A stretch of DNA of 64,000 nucleotides from Climacteris rufus (GCA_013398175.1 VZRZ01002579.1:1161895-1225894); one strand, 5' to 3'; positions 50,201 to 63,472 are shown, numbered from the stretch's first letter. Notes: generated from the letters alone by a model not told the origin. Translations and numbers: made by a program.

Positions 50201-52403
50201 ATTATAATAAAATGAAAATTGAATGTTGCTTGTATAAAATCTGGCTTTGTTTTGATGCATAAAAAAGCAAACACTGTTCCATACTGAGGTTTTCAAGAAT
50301 GTCTTAAGTACACAATGCTTCTGATGCCACCCCAGTTGCCTATATATAGATCTGTCTTGTGTAAAGAATTTAAAAAGCATTAGAATGGAGAAATCAAAGA
50401 GACAATAAATTTTAAACCAATCTTATTGTCTGCAGCCTAAAGTGTTATTAAGATCAAAGTGGAGCAAACATCTGGCATTTGCCTTTCTGCAAAAATTAGA
50501 TCAAATTACCTACCATAGGATTTAGATCTATTCAATAAGTTCTTTCAATTGTACACATAGCTTTCTTTCTCTTTTTTATTTGCTAAATCTAACTTAACAC
50601 CCAAATTCTAGCCTCTTCATTTGAAGTTGAAACAAATTAACAACAAAAATGGAAATCATGTTCCTCATAAACATCTATTTCCGAAGGAACATTCAAGGTT
50701 CTTCAGATGCTAAAGAGAGAAGTTCAGCAAGACTTCGTCTTTGCCATTAAGTGTAATTGTCTAGAAAGAAACTTCACTGTGTACACAAAACCCTGTCCCC
50801 ATCCTTAAAAAATAAATTCTTTGTGACTACTCCTGTAAGAGTGTCACTGTTGACTTTGTTGCATATTAATCACTGCTAAAGTGTGTTGTTAAGAAGCTGA
50901 TACTTTTATGTATAATCTTATCCAATCTTGGCTTTTACACCTTTGTTTAAAGAGAAAAATACATTTATGTTACATCTATGTAGGAGGATTTTTCAATTCT
51001 CTCTATAGAAGAATGCACTAATACAAAGGTAAGATTGAGAATATGTCTCTTCTCTTAAATACAGAAAGTAATTTGTCCTTACACCTCAAAAAATTAATTT
51101 CAGTAGTTGAATTTAAAGGAAAACAATACTAAGCTCTGCAAATTCATCATTATATGAAGCAAAAAACTCAACAGTGCTCAGTAGTGATGACGTAAAACAA
51201 CTATAAAAGTATGATTATTAAATTCAAGTATTCTGTCCCATAAAGGCTGTAATTAATTCTTTCCAATTGCTTTATTGCTGGAAACTTTATTGATATTACT
51301 AGGCAGAAGGGTAAGCTATAGCTCACAAATATTCTAGAGAGAGAGAGAGGTGTTTTTAGACTTTGTGCGCTTGTAATATGAATTGGAATATTACTTTATC
51401 CACAAGGCATTCTTTAAAAAAGAAACGTAAATATAGTGAGTTCAAATTTTTTTGCAGAACTCTTATTGTGAGTCAGTGTAATTTTTCCACTTGTTCTATC
51501 CCGAAGCTATGTGATTTACATCTTATCATAGTAAGGAGGAGTTACTGCTTATCACAGCCTAGAAGCTTGGGGGACATTAATGTAATCCCAAAAAATCTTT
51601 TTTTTACTTTGGTATAGAATTTGATTCTCATATCTTGCTCCTTGATTCAAAAAAAGTGGAGTAGGAATTTTATTTTCAAAACTTTCAGAAAATAATAGGA
51701 AAGGGAGCATATGACAGTTAAAATTTCTCTATTCCTCCACCCAGACCCATGAAAGCTAAAGGAAGAATTCAGGCAGCCAGAAGACACACATTGTCAAAGG
51801 GCACCTTAAAGTCATCAGCTACATTCTCAGCCAGGTAGTGCAGACAGGCTTCAGATGTTTTTATGCAACTGCATTACAAGGTAGCATCAAAAATCTGCAC
51901 TGGGACTCCTTGTGATACTTATGTGTTGCTGTGAATTTCTGGTTTCAGTCTCAGATGACAAAAAATATAAAACAAGGTGTCTGAATCTTACTGTGGTTAA
52001 TATTTTTGATACCTTAAGGCCAAGAACTGATGGTTATTAAAATATGTACCAGTGATATCTCCATTGTTTTGCCTAAATCCAAATACACATTAAGTTTTTC
52101 ACTCCCTTAAAATTTAAATGATGCAGCTCTCCCCTACAGAAGCCTTTGGTTAGTGCAACCATTCAGGTAAGCGGGACAGCTCAGAAAAAATGTTGGACTT
52201 TCTTTTGCCAGTATTGACTGTTGTATCTCACTAATTAATGAAGTGGTTTCTAAGGCAGGTTTGAGTTAGTTGGAGTGAATAAGATCTAAGTTTTTTTCAC
52301 TTGGTTGTTCTCCATGAGGAAACCTACTGGAGCTAAAGCCTCTAGGTTTACTCCTACAGTGGAAAAGGGACATCAGTCCCCAGGGTGCATTTCTAATTCT
52401 CCT

Positions 52404-52535
52404 TTTTGATTTTTGGTTTGGGTTTGGGTTTTTTGTTTTGTTTTAGTGGTGGGTTTTTGTTTGGTTTGGGTTTGTTTTTTTTGTTTGGGGGGGGGGTTTT
52501 GTTTGTTTGTTCATTTTGGTTTGGTTTTTTTTTTT
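52404..52535. repeat. G/T-rich low-complexity tract
   Basis: Strings of GGTTTGGG, GTTTTT and a run of ten G on the + strand, ending in a T-run. It generates a spurious 155-codon + strand open frame of Trp, Val, Phe and Gly. Confidence 0.95.
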
Positions 52536-54357
52536 CACTCAGGAGAAGGTAAATTGCAAGGTGAAGTTACCACACCATTTTTGCAAAGGCCACATCCCTG
52601 TTCCCAGCCAGACACTGCTGGTGACAGGCAGCTGGAGCAGAGCCACAGTGCTGTCTGTCCAGCTGACCCAACTGTACCTACTGTGCACATCTGTTGCTCA
52701 GATGGGAGCACAGGCTCGGCAAATCCAGCATTCTCTTGGTGCCTCACTCTTACAACGCGGGTGCGAATTAACAGCACAGCACATGGGCAACAGAGCAAGC
52801 ACAGAAACCCCCAGCAGAAATCTAGGCTATCTCACTGGGGACACAGAACAGGACAGTCTAATTTCTATCTGCATCCCTGAAAGCAGATTAAGGTGTGTGA
52901 ACTCTCTGTTATCTTCTTTTGATCAGTGTAACTAACTATTAAGCACATGGGAGATATCTTCAGTTCAAAGCTGGTATATAGCACAAATATAAATTATAAT
53001 GAAATTATATCTTAATATATAAATAATAAGACCATGGTACTATGGAGTACTAGAAACGTAAGTCCGGAAGGTTTTCTCTGGTTTAAATATTCAAATAAGG
53101 ATATATACACGCACATCTTTTCAATAAAACTTATTCTGCTTAACTGTGCCCATATCTCAGACCAGAAAAAGTCAATTACCTTCTAGAAATAATGATTCTT
53201 AGTTGATTTTATTGTCTCTTCAGTAAGTTTTAGAAGCACAAAGAAGCTAGAAGTGAAGGAAGAATAAACCAAAGAATCTTTAAAAGTCCACAAACAATCA
53301 CTACTACTAGACTATTCAGCTCAATTATTGCATCAAGGAAGAACACACTGGATCTTACCAGCACCCAGCTTTCAGAGCTGGAAATGGGGCATCTGACCTT
53401 TCTTCTCTTGTTATCTGTGTGTGCCACAGGAAAACACTCATGCTGTTCCCTCCTGTAACTGTGCATCTGACTTTGTCATTAATTTCTTTGAGCTAAAAGG
53501 TGCAAGTCTGCAAGTGACCAGGCCTATACCAGTGCTCGAGGTTCATGTGAAATCGAGACCGTTCCCAGCCCAGTCCAGCGGGACAGCAGTCCCTGGTAAA
53601 GCAGCTGGTCTCACAAGGGACAAGCAGGACAGCAGGATTGCACTGCTCTGCGCTTACTGACAAAGTCCATCGTGCATCTCACAAGGTGGCAGGTTGGAGA
53701 GGTAAAATTTATATCACTACTGCCTATCTCCCACCCATGGGGTGGAAACTTTGAAGGAACCTGTTCTCTGTGGTTGCAGTCCTTCCTCCACCCGGGCCTT
53801 GCACAAGTGCTGCCAGCAAGCACAAATCTTCCTGTTCTCTTTTATAATTGTTTTTCATCTCCTCTGTCCCTGTTTGCAGGTTTTAATATACTGTATTATA
53901 AAGGTGTTCCTTACTCCTTTTTTCTAAAAGTAGAACTAAACTGCTAGCTAAGGCATAAAACTGAGACATGGTGTAAGGCAGGCAGGCCGACTCCAACTTT
54001 AACTCTACAACAATTCAAGGCTGATTTATATTTTGAACTGTCACTATATGGTTTACAAGGGGAAAAGTGTGAGAAAAGATTGAGATTTTCCTTCTATAAA
54101 TTGTGGGAGGGTGAGGGGGAAGTGACAGATCTCATTTAAAAACCTTATTGAAGTAGCTGTGTTGAATGATGGTGCCATTGCTTGTCTCTGTGTCTTATTG
54201 TCATAATGTAAACCCTTTTGTAATTAGAAGAAACCACAGAAGTCAGGATAAAGTACAACAGATCCAGAAAGAGCTGGAAACTGAAGGAAGAAAAAAAAAC
54301 AAACAAAAAAAAAATCCCAAAAAACGAACAACAATAGACACAGGCTGGAGAAGATAT

Positions 54358-54367
54358 TTTATTTATT
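54358..54367 (-). terminator. GREM1: Tandem poly(A) signals, probable GREM1 3' end
   Basis: On the - strand this reads AATAAATAAA, two overlapping canonical hexamers. About 30-65 nt further downstream (54291-54327) the transcript would be strongly U-rich, as expected of a downstream element. This is the best-formed 3' end on the - strand below the GREM1 stop. Confidence 0.5.
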
Positions 54368-55124
54368 TGTTACTAGTAGTTAAAATGACGTACAAAATGC
54401 TGGGAAGAAAAAACTCCAATTCTATTCAGTTACAAAATAATTAAAACTTCATTTTAAACCAAGTTTTGCTTTGTGAGACCGAGCATGAAAATACTGCAGC
54501 CTTAGGTTATATAGTCCATTGTTTTTAGAATAAAGCAGACATTTAAATACATATTGTGGTTGATATTAAATATCTCATATAATTGTAAGTTAGCAGGACT
54601 TTCTTACTCTCAGGCAATAACTAGCGAACTTTGTATAAAATTTACATGGGTGAGGGGAGGATCTGCCTCAAGGGGAGTTCCATCATGATCTATGCACAGG
54701 CAGTTTTAGAACATAAAGATTTTAAATACTTTTATCATTTTTCCTTGAGAATTCTAGCCGAATCTTAAGGGAGTCAGAAATGTTCAAAGCTTTGCTTAAC
54801 AACTAAGAGATTAGGGACATGACAGTCACTGTCAAAGACAAGGAGAATTTTGCTGTCAAATTTACATGAAGAAAAACTCATTCTTAAGATGTTGCCATTT
54901 CTTCAACATGAAACCCAAACTAGTACAAAACTTCCAGCAATGACTGTGGTTGGCCCTTTCCCCTGGAAAAAATATCAAAAAAGTAATTTAAAGGAAATCA
55001 TTTCCTGCCTATTACCAGTGAAAGAGAATTTGTATTAATAATAACATTAAATATCCATATTTTTCTGTTTAACTATTCACATTCCACACAGTGGAAACCT
55101 ACCTCCTATTCCAGATTTTAAAAC

Positions 55125-55140
55125 TGGATTTTAAAATCCA
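55125..55140. repeat. 16-bp perfect palindrome in GREM1 3'UTR
   Basis: TGGATTTTAAAATCCA is self-complementary. It lies within the predicted GREM1 3'UTR. Confidence 0.85.
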
Positions 55141-55672
55141 TTAAGAAATGTGTCAAACTGCTGAGTGACAGTACACCGAATGAAATGCATTTTAGTAACA
55201 TCAGTAAACGAGTTGCAATCTCTTCATCTTACAAACACAGACCTCACAGCAGTGGATTTTACAGTAAAAATATATTGGTTGTAGAGATGCAGGATATCGC
55301 CAATAAATGCATGTTGCACTATGTAACAGATGGGACAACTGATACGATGAGGCCACACTGGACACATCTGTGACATGCCACTCATCAAATATCTTTCCCT
55401 TTGGAAATGTTACTCAGGGCAGAATTGTCTTCCTCAGCATTCAATGGCAAAAAATTATGTCAAAATAATCACCTTGGGGCTGAGAGTCATCTGGTATGCG
55501 AGAGAACAGTTACACTGATAGTGAATGCTAGAGAACATTGCTGTTGAGTGGGGAAGCTGGACTGTCAAAGACTCATCATAGAGTAAGTGTGGACCTGACT
55601 CCCATTTCACTCATATCAGTGGTGCCAGGGTTGCTTTCAGGCCTGGTACTGACTCCTGCATATGATCACACC

Positions 55673-55678
55673 TTTATT
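55673..55678 (-). terminator. GREM1: Alternative GREM1 poly(A) signal AATAAA
   Basis: The - strand reads CAAATAAAGGTGTGATC, a canonical hexamer followed at once by a GTGTG element. If used it would give a shorter 3'UTR of about 1.8 kb and leave out the AU-rich distal half. Confidence 0.3.
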
Positions 55679-55704
55679 TGACAGGACCAGCATTTGAGGC
55701 CCTG

Positions 55705-55766
55705 CAGGCACGGCATAGGCATGGGCACAGCACAGGCACAACACAGGCACAGCCACAGGCAGGTAG
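55705..55766. repeat. GC-rich degenerate minisatellite
   Basis: Repeated units resembling CAGGCACAGCA occur about six times with variations. The overlapping cysteine-rich open frames are caused by the repeat. Confidence 0.8.
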
Positions 55767-57501
55767 GTGTGCAGCACCCTGTAAGCTTTTCAGCACCCAG
55801 CTGGAAAGTGCCCTTGCAAGGGCAGCACCCAGGACACCCCCAGGCTTCCCATAGAGTGCCCAGCAGAGCAAGGGCAGCGTGCCTGAAATGACTGCCTCTC
55901 TGGTCCAATTGCCAGAACACAACTCATTAAACTGGCATCTTTTGCAGGACCTTCTATGCTCTTGCTAAACTTAACAGCCCTGATCAAATTTAAACTCTTA
56001 ATCCTGAAGGAAAGAAAACACAGGATAACCTCACAGGTGACAGTCATCAAGTATGGAAGTATGTGTCCCCTTTTATGTTTTTTTCCCCTCAAATGAGAGG
56101 AGGAGCAGTTAGCCTTAAGTTTTCAGGAAATTCTCTTTACTTACTCCAAATCCAGTTTAAATGCAAGTCTGTGGTAAAAGATATAAAAAGAGGATCATTT
56201 CTGGCAAAGTTCTGCATCTCCGTTTCAACAAACTGCATGCCTGTGGCAAAGCTAAAATAACAATAACAATGCAATGTTTACTAGTCATGAATGTCGTGTC
56301 TTTTGTCTCTTGTGTGGTTATTGCATTTGCAGTCACATGATGCTTGTTTTAATTTTTGCTCTGCTCTTTATGTACTAAATTACTGCCATTCTGTACTTGA
56401 TCTTGGTTAGCAAGATTTTTGTGCTGTGGTTATGTGTGTTTTTTATGTATGCATGTGAAAAAGAGAAGGAGTTTGGATACACACAATGAAGTAGGCATAC
56501 TCATTGCATGTATGTATAGATACCACTGCCTAAAAGATACTGCATACACATATATATGTAGATATGAAGAATAACTGATATCAGAAATAAAAGACATCAA
56601 GTGGATCTAGTGGCATACAAATGGGTTTTGCTTGGTTTAGAGAGCCATTAGAATTCACAAGTGTATTTATAGCCCTGTATATAGTTTCTTTTTAATTTAT
56701 GTAATATATAACTAGGTATATAAATTAAAGCAAAACATAAAGGGAAGACAGTATCTCTTCTTGTGTGTCTTCCTATTTATGTCTCTCCTTTTCCTACTCT
56801 CTTTTGTACTCTCCCTGACTACTTGCTTTGACCTTTTGCTTTCTAAGTTGCTGTAGCTCTGTTTCCCATCCACCTATATTGACTTTTCAACACTCCCACA
56901 TCCCCCCATTGTTCTCCAGACATGGCTTTTGGATTACAGCTATTTTTTTGAAGAAGTGTGTTACAAATTCTTAACACAGCTTCTATTTCAGTGATGGTTT
57001 TGCTACACTTTAAATTGCTCTTTGTCTGTTTCTTATATAAGAATAGATTCTTTGCTTTGAAATACATTGTCCTCTCACTTTGATGTTTCACATAATACAG
57101 TAAAAGCAAATAGCACAAAGGTGAACATTCGCAGAAGCCACAGCTCCACTTTCCCAGCAAGCAGCAAAAATGTGAATATACACTAGAAATCCTATTTCAT
57201 GACTGTGGGTAAGTTTTTTTTAATGTTTCACTCCCCTGTTATTTTTTTTTGTTGTTGTAGTGAACATTCATGTATTTGCTTGCACATATCCATTTTCTCC
57301 CTTATACACAAACACACATATGCATGACCTTTCCTCACGTGAATTTTTTCTTTCTTTTTGGGGGGTGTTTGCTTGTTTTAGGTAATTCACTAAGTCCCTT
57401 TCAGTTTTGCCCAGTCTTGAAGGTATACTAATTCAAGCCACTCACTCTCAGGCTGGCAGTGATTGCATACAGTCAGACTGCAATTGCTCCTTTTTCTCAG
57501 T

Positions 57502-58056
57502 TTAGTCCAAGTCAATGGATATACACCGGCATTCCTTAACTCGGGTGATTCTTTTCTTCTTTCTTGGGGGCTGAAGCTCAGGGCAATTGAGTGTAACAGT
57601 CATGGTGGTGAATTTCTTTGGCTTGCAGAAGGAACAAGACTGGAAGGAGCCTTCTTCTTTACGGACATGCCTGGGGATGTAGAAGGAATTGCACTGGCCG
57701 TAGCAGAACCTGTTGATAATGGTACGACTGTTGCAGCCTTCTTCATGGATAGTTTGTTTGAGGGGCTGAGTTTTACACCAATCCCGCTTTAGGTACTTGC
57801 GCTCAGTGATGTGCAATGCCTCCTGACTAGATTCCAGCACCTCTTCAGCGGGCATCGAGGTGCCTTTTCCTCGCTCTCGATGCCTGGAGCCTGACTGCTG
57901 CTGTGTCTGCATTTGCTCTGAATCATTGGGCTGATCTTTGTCAGGAGGAGGGATAGCACCTTGAGATCCACGATTCCTCTTTCTCCCTTCAGCTGTTGGT
58001 AGCAGAAATCCCATCAGAAGAAACAAGGCACCGATGGTGTACAGTGTGCGGAACAT
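57502..58056 (-). CDS. GREM1: Gremlin-1, secreted BMP antagonist (complete CDS)
   Basis: This encodes 184 residues, the same length as the mammalian protein. Gremlin-1 binds BMP2, BMP4 and BMP7 outside the cell and blocks their receptors; in the limb bud it sustains the SHH-FGF feedback loop. Residues 1-24 form a signal peptide (hydrophobic core GALFLLMGFLL, cleavage near AEG). Residues 25-90 are a polar, basic linker with one N-glycosylation sequon (NDS, N44). The DAN-family cystine knot follows, with nine cysteines at 94, 108, 118, 122, 141, 144, 158, 176 and 178. Basic patches (K145-K148 region, R165-R169) fit heparan sulfate binding. The ATG at 58056 is chosen because a splice acceptor (TTCATACAG) lies one base upstream and the signal peptide starts there; the longer in-frame reading to 58170 is intron. 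The + strand open frame at 57463-57792 is a shadow. Confidence 0.98.
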   Translation of the reverse strand: MFRTLYTIGALFLLMGFLLPTAEGRKRNRGSQGAIPPPDKDQPNDSEQMQTQQQSGSRHRERGKGTSMPAEEVLESSQEALHITERKYLKRDWCKTQPLKQTIHEEGCNSRTIINRFCYGQCNSFYIPRHVRKEEGSFQSCSFCKPKKFTTMTVTLNCPELQPPRKKKRITRVKECRCISIDLD

Positions 58057-61000
58057 CCTGTATGAAGGAAGTTGAGGAAATAAAGCACAGTTGTGGATTT
58101 CAGATATCAAGAGAAGCCAGGTACGCAGTAAATTTTCAGTTCCATAAAAGAAATGTGTGCACACACACACTTATAAAAGATAAGCACTCAAGCCTTTACC
58201 AGCTGGAAAGCTGTTTCCAAATTACCAAGTGATAAAAGCTTTCAAATAGAGTGATCGAATGTCAGAGGTTAAGTAAGTCCAAACAGCATTTTGTTTTGTG
58301 TGTCCTCCATCTTTTTCCAGCTCTTTTCTCCACATGCATTATCCTAGTTCTCATTCCCTTCTTATAGCTCGCTGACATATAGCAAGATTGCTCCTGACTT
58401 ACAGTGGTGGAACAACAAATTTTACATTGCACAAGGATTCATTTATATGACAGAGATATCTACAATACCAGAGGGTTAAAGTCTATGTCTCAGTGAGCCA
58501 GTCTTTATGTGTTCCTTAATCAGACTCAGAAATGAGCAACTCCTTGCAAAACAAAAACCTGTAAAACTAAAATTGTGAAGGGGCACAGGCACTAAAAAGG
58601 GGAACAATTGTGAAAAAACCCATGAGGAAGTGAGTGTTTTCTACCTGCTTGGAGTGCTGAGGTTATACCCCTTATTTGACTTGCTTTATCAGTGTGGAAA
58701 AAATTGGTGTTTGAATTGAAGAGTCCTTCTTGTGTTACTACCCGAGAAATATGTGAAACCAAGGGCACTGTCCTGGATGGCTTTATTTGCTCCGCCTGAG
58801 ACCACACAACTAGGCAGGAAAGCAGCCAAATGCCAATGCTGTGAGGGCCACCTAGAGACTCAGCAGAGGCTCGGGGTAAGTACCATTTGCTATAAAAGAT
58901 AACTGCTAATTTCTCAGTTACTAGGTCTTTCCAGTCACATGGAGAAAATAAATGTTATACTGTTCAAATAGTCTTTCTCATAAAATAGATTGGGAGAGGA
59001 GTTCCTGAAGCAGAAAAGTATCATAGGGTATTCCACTATATTCAAGGAGTTGCTTGTAGATCTAATATTTTAAGTGTTTGTCTACAGATTGTTAGAGCAC
59101 CTAGAGTTCATGATGTATCATAAATATATGCATTTGCTTCAGTAATTTGTGTTTATGTACCAGCATGTCCTATGTTTGGCAGAAGCTCCATGCTTCAAGC
59201 AAGGGGTGTAATAATGACACGACTGCTGACTCTAACAGACAATTTGGAAGGGTTGCTTTTAGTATCTAAATGAAATAAGGTATGGCGCGTGCAATTTTAA
59301 TAACCATAAGGCTTTGACATAGAAGAAAAAGAAAAAGTTGTGTATTTCAGTTAAAGACTAATGCAGCACAATTTCAAGTGCCAGCCCGGACTTCACATTT
59401 GCTGTTTTTTCCTCATCTCTATTACAACCTGAATATTATTTTAAAATGTTTAATTTTAATTTTGTCTTTAAAATAATTTTTTAAACAATTATAAACTACT
59501 GCTTCTTTCCTTAAGAGATCAGAATGATTTCTTCCCAAAATTATTCCTATTTCTCTGGTGACTGTTACCCATGATCTATTTAGATAGTATTTTAATATGA
59601 AATTTATTTACTCAAAATAGTGCCAGAGTCTTAAAAGGAAAAAAAAGTAATTGCATAAAGTAGAAAAAAAAAAATTGCTAGTTTGTAAGCAGTGCCAGAA
59701 AAGTTCAGGTGTTTGTTTAGTGTCCCACAACTTGGTTGAGGTTCCAACATGCATATTCGTGGACTACTATTATTTTTAAAACTGATGACCTCCACATTGC
59801 TTTACCTTTTCCCCCCCATAGACGTGCAATTGATGACACAGCAAAGTCTAGTCCTCTGAAAATGAGGTGTACTTTGGGATGGCAATTTGGGGGAAATTTA
59901 ATGGTAATATTGTCTATTGTAAGGTCTGTGTTCCAGATTCATGCAACTTTATTAAGCACATGCTAAGGAAATGTAAGCATGTGTTTCAATATAATCCTAA
60001 ACTGGGAGGAAGGTAATTTTTCACTGGGCTGGTTTCCAGTCTCAAAGGTGGAAGCTACATTACATCCTCATAAAAGAAATTGTGATTCAACTGAAAATTA
60101 GACACTCAGCAGAAATATTTGTTATGGTCACTTCCAAAACACACATCTAAAAGTAAAAGTAATCCAATCATTTATGATAAATACAGGTTAAATACAGTAG
60201 GGGCTGTGTGAACTTCAAGATCCCCACAGCAGCTAAGCAGGATCTTTTTTTAGTAATAACTGATTAAACATTTTTTTTTTTAATAAGATTTTTTTAAAAT
60301 GCAAAATACGAAGGAAAATGAGGTGGTATGCCTCAGGAAACAAAGTAGCCAAAATGCAGTGTGAGCACCCTGAACCACCTCTGGTCCCAGGGCAATGCAT
60401 TCGCTTATGAGAGATGATGACACCTCTGCTTACATTAGGAAGTGAAGTGCTTCATTTATCTATGAGTTAGCAGTTGTGAACGTTTCCTTAACAGGGTTTT
60501 TATTACTGAAAAGAAGTGGAATACAGAAAAGGACAGGAGAAGAAGTCATTAATATCTGTGTTACCATACCCAAAGTTTTACTGAAGAGAAATCTCATTTT
60601 CTCCTCATTACAGTCATAGTTCTGCATAAGTAATAACTCCAGAGCTTGGGTAGGAGCTGGAGAGGAGGGAAGGAGCTTGGGTAGGAGAATCAGGCTGTAA
60701 AAGCTTATATTCCACATTTCTGCAAAATTTTCATTACTTGATACTATACTGATTGTTACATTGGCATAACCAGAAGTCCTTTTGAGAATTCATTTGAGAA
60801 TCCTTTGAACAAACAGATGACCACAATGAAAATGATCAATTCCCTCATATTTCATTCAGATCCAGAGAGATACGATAGAATTAATATTTATTCTTTAGAA
60901 GTAACACAATACTCCAAAACTCTATTCTTTCCGTCTTTCACTGCTGAGTTCCACTTTCCATCATCTGTAAGCTCTTAGTCCTAAAGCCAAAAGAAGTTTT

Positions 61001-62626
61001 ATTGCTGACTTCAAACAGGAGCAGAATTGGGCTCTAACATTCATATCACTTCATATGTGGTTTATCTAGAGCCTGAGATCTCATCATCTAAAACAGATTA
61101 AGAAATTTGTGGATTAATACTAGCAGCCATTGTTAGAGAAATGTAAATGCTTTCAGGTTTACTATTTCATACAATTAAGCTGTAATTTTTTCATATATAC
61201 ATTTTCTGCTATAAATTAAGGAACTCCACATGTCAGTTCACAGACAGAATTTCCCTATGAGTTCACAGGCTGTGTCAGAACTGAAATTTTTGGCACAAGG
61301 CAACTTCTTTAAAAGATCTGGTTTGAAATCTGGTTGAAATATACAGCAAAATTGTCATAGACCCTAACAGGCCCGTAACTTCATCTATGAACCATTTTTA
61401 CTAGAAAAATATTATGATGAGCCATAGATTTCTGTGCTTCACAGAAAACATGAAAAATAATCTGATGAAAAACTAAAGAAAAAATCTATTTGGTGGACTT
61501 CAAATACCAGCCGAAGAAAGACACAAAATGCAATCCCTTTGACTACTGTGAAAATAGAAGTGGTTTATGTCCCAAAGGATCAGAATAATTTTATGCCTTG
61601 CATCATCATATGATATCATTACATATGAGTTACAGAAATAGTCTTATGCAATGTTTTCATAGTTCATAGATCTGTATTTTTATTTATAAAAAAACCTGGT
61701 ATGGTAATGGCAATTCCCAGAGAATTTTTTATTTTGGTTGGTTGGTTGGTTCTTTTGTTTTTTGGGGGTTTTTTTCTGAAATCAAGACAGCAAAATGAAC
61801 ATCTTTGGTAGAATTTGGATACATTCGCATTTCAGAAAATTTCTTCTTGATAGTCAGAGAAATGAGGGGTTTTGAGACACATAAAGAGTGTAGGCAGCAA
61901 TTTGGAAACAAACAAACCAAAAAAATTTTGAAACTTTGAGAATTCCCTGTTAAGGAAAGCATTTTTCTGCTGGACATCCTATGGGACTACAGGGAAGCTG
62001 AACATCACGGTGGGCATGGCTGGTACCAAACCCGAATTAGCCTTGCCTGTAGACGCCCATGCAGCCTGACAGCTCCACTCCCCAGCGCAGAACTCCTTTC
62101 CGACACATTTTCATGGAGCCCTAAAACGACCAGAACAGCTTTGCTCCTGTGCGCTGCCGTGTGTGCGCTGAGGAGAGTCTTCAGCAGAAGCTACGCATTT
62201 CTGGGTAGCATTACCGAGAGAAAAAAATTAATGCTTTAGCATAGCTTGGTACTGAATACTAAAGACGAGCAGAATGCTACGAGCATGGTGCCTCCTATCC
62301 CTTACACACAGACCCAGCGAACACTGGTTGGTTATTCCCGGGCTTGTTGGGCGCAGCCAGGAGCGGGGCAGGAACGAAGCGCGGCTCCATCTCACGGGCC
62401 ACCGGGCTGGGCTCAGGGGCAGCCGAGGTTGGGGGGCCACTGGTGCTGCACCCAAGTGTCGCCGCTCACAAAACGCGTGACTAAACCCCAAGTCCCGTCA
62501 ATAGCAGGGAGAGCCAAACGTGCCTTGGTGCCTCAGACGCCCCATCTATGCAAAAGGAGGTTTCACCAGCGCTGTCTCAGCCCTCGTGACCGAAACGGGC
62601 TTCGCTTGCGACCCTTTCCCTGAGCG

Positions 62627-62665
62627 GAGCCCGGAGTGGGAGCCCGGAGTGGGAGCCCGGAGCGG
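62627..62665. repeat. Three-copy 13-bp tandem repeat in CpG island
   Basis: Units GAGCCCGGAGTGG, GAGCCCGGAGTGG and GAGCCCGGAGCGG lie head to tail in GREM1 intron 1. Confidence 0.95.
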
Positions 62666-63472
62666 GGCCGCAGCTGACGGCCGGGGAAGGGACGCTGCTC
62701 AGCACAGCGGGCCGAGGGCCGCGCACCTTCCCAGACCCAGCGGACGGGCCGGCCCCGCCGCACCGGCCAGGTAAGACGGGGCTGTCGCTGAGCCTGATTG
62801 CGCCGCAGGGATCGCCGGCGGCCGTCAGGGCGCAGAGGCCACAGGCTTGGTTTGCCTTGGCACGGCCGGGAGAGGCTCGGCCCGGCTCGGCTCCTCGCGG
62901 GCGCGCACGCTCCACACGGCGGCACCGACCGGCTCTGCCCACGGGGCACGGCCGCCGTTTCGGTTTACCCAACGGAGGACGAACTCTTTGAAGTGATTGC
63001 CAAGCCCCCGGGGCATGGTATTGAAATGGACGCGGCAAGCAAGCAAGCGTCCTCCAGGAGGGAAGAGCCCTGCGCCAAGCTGGCCCGGAGCCGAGAGGAG
63101 CGCGGGGAGGGCTCCCGTCACTGCGGCCTGGCCGGAGGGCCGGTCAGCGCGAGGAAGGGGAGCCGTAGCCGACGGATGCACGGAGCCGTCGGGGCGGCAA
63201 AACTCCCACAGCTCCGAGTCAGGTGAGACGGCAGAGCGGAGAGGCGGCGGCGGTCACCGAGCGCAGCGATGGAGCCGCGTCCCATCCCGTCCGGTCCCGC
63301 CCGAGGCCGCTGCGGATCCTCCGCTCCGCAGCGCCCGACCCTGCTAGCACACAGCGAGTGTCCGGCGGCACGGACCCCGCCCCGGCAGCTCCTGAGGTAC
63401 CAGGAGCAGCTGCTTGCAAAGGCGGGCCAGGGCAGAGCCGGGGGCTGAACGGCCTCGTAAAGGGCAGCTCGG

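Larger units (their letters stand above)
32391..54337. other. FMN1-GREM1 convergent intergenic interval
   Basis: About 22 kb lies between the two predicted gene ends. I recognise no gene in it. It contains a dinucleotide microsatellite (32715-32797), a solo LTR (35714-36321), a short CR1 (43028-43128), GT and TA microsatellites (41669-41702, 45966-45985), perfect hairpins (37371-37408, 44314-44333, 46482-46506), a homeodomain-motif-rich block (45100-45310), a CpG-bearing unclassified stretch (46860-47290) and a G/T-rich tract (52404-52535). The rest is AT-rich unique DNA. In mammals the corresponding interval and the neighbouring FMN1 introns carry GREM1 enhancers. Confidence 0.7.
54338..57501 (-). 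other. GREM1: GREM1 3'UTR (probable extent)
   Basis: This sequence follows the GREM1 TAA on the - strand and runs to the predicted cleavage site just after tandem AATAAA hexamers (54358-54367). The length would be about 3.2 kb, in keeping with the long 3'UTR known for GREM1 mRNAs. It is AU-rich in most of its length. An earlier hexamer at 55673-55678 could give a form of about 1.8 kb. It includes a GC-rich minisatellite (55705-55766) and a 16-bp palindrome (55125-55140). The boundary is inference from signals only. Confidence 0.5.

Noticed and set aside
52413..52935. 155- and 142-codon + strand open frames
   Set aside because: The first third is translated G/T low-complexity repeat; the remainder shows no recognisable domain and overlaps in two frames. 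The T-run plus CACTCAG looks like a splice acceptor but has no coding continuation I can identify.
54166..54444. Lys/Gln-rich open frame resembling a coiled coil
   Set aside because: The Lys/Asn run comes from an A-rich tract that is better explained as the U-rich downstream element of the GREM1 poly(A) site on the other strand.
57463..57792. 109-codon + strand open frame
   Set aside because: It is the exact antisense shadow of the conserved GREM1 cystine-knot coding region.
58057..58170. In-frame N-terminal extension of GREM1 by 38 codons
   Set aside because: It crosses a good splice acceptor and would place the signal peptide internally; the 184-residue start matches the family length.
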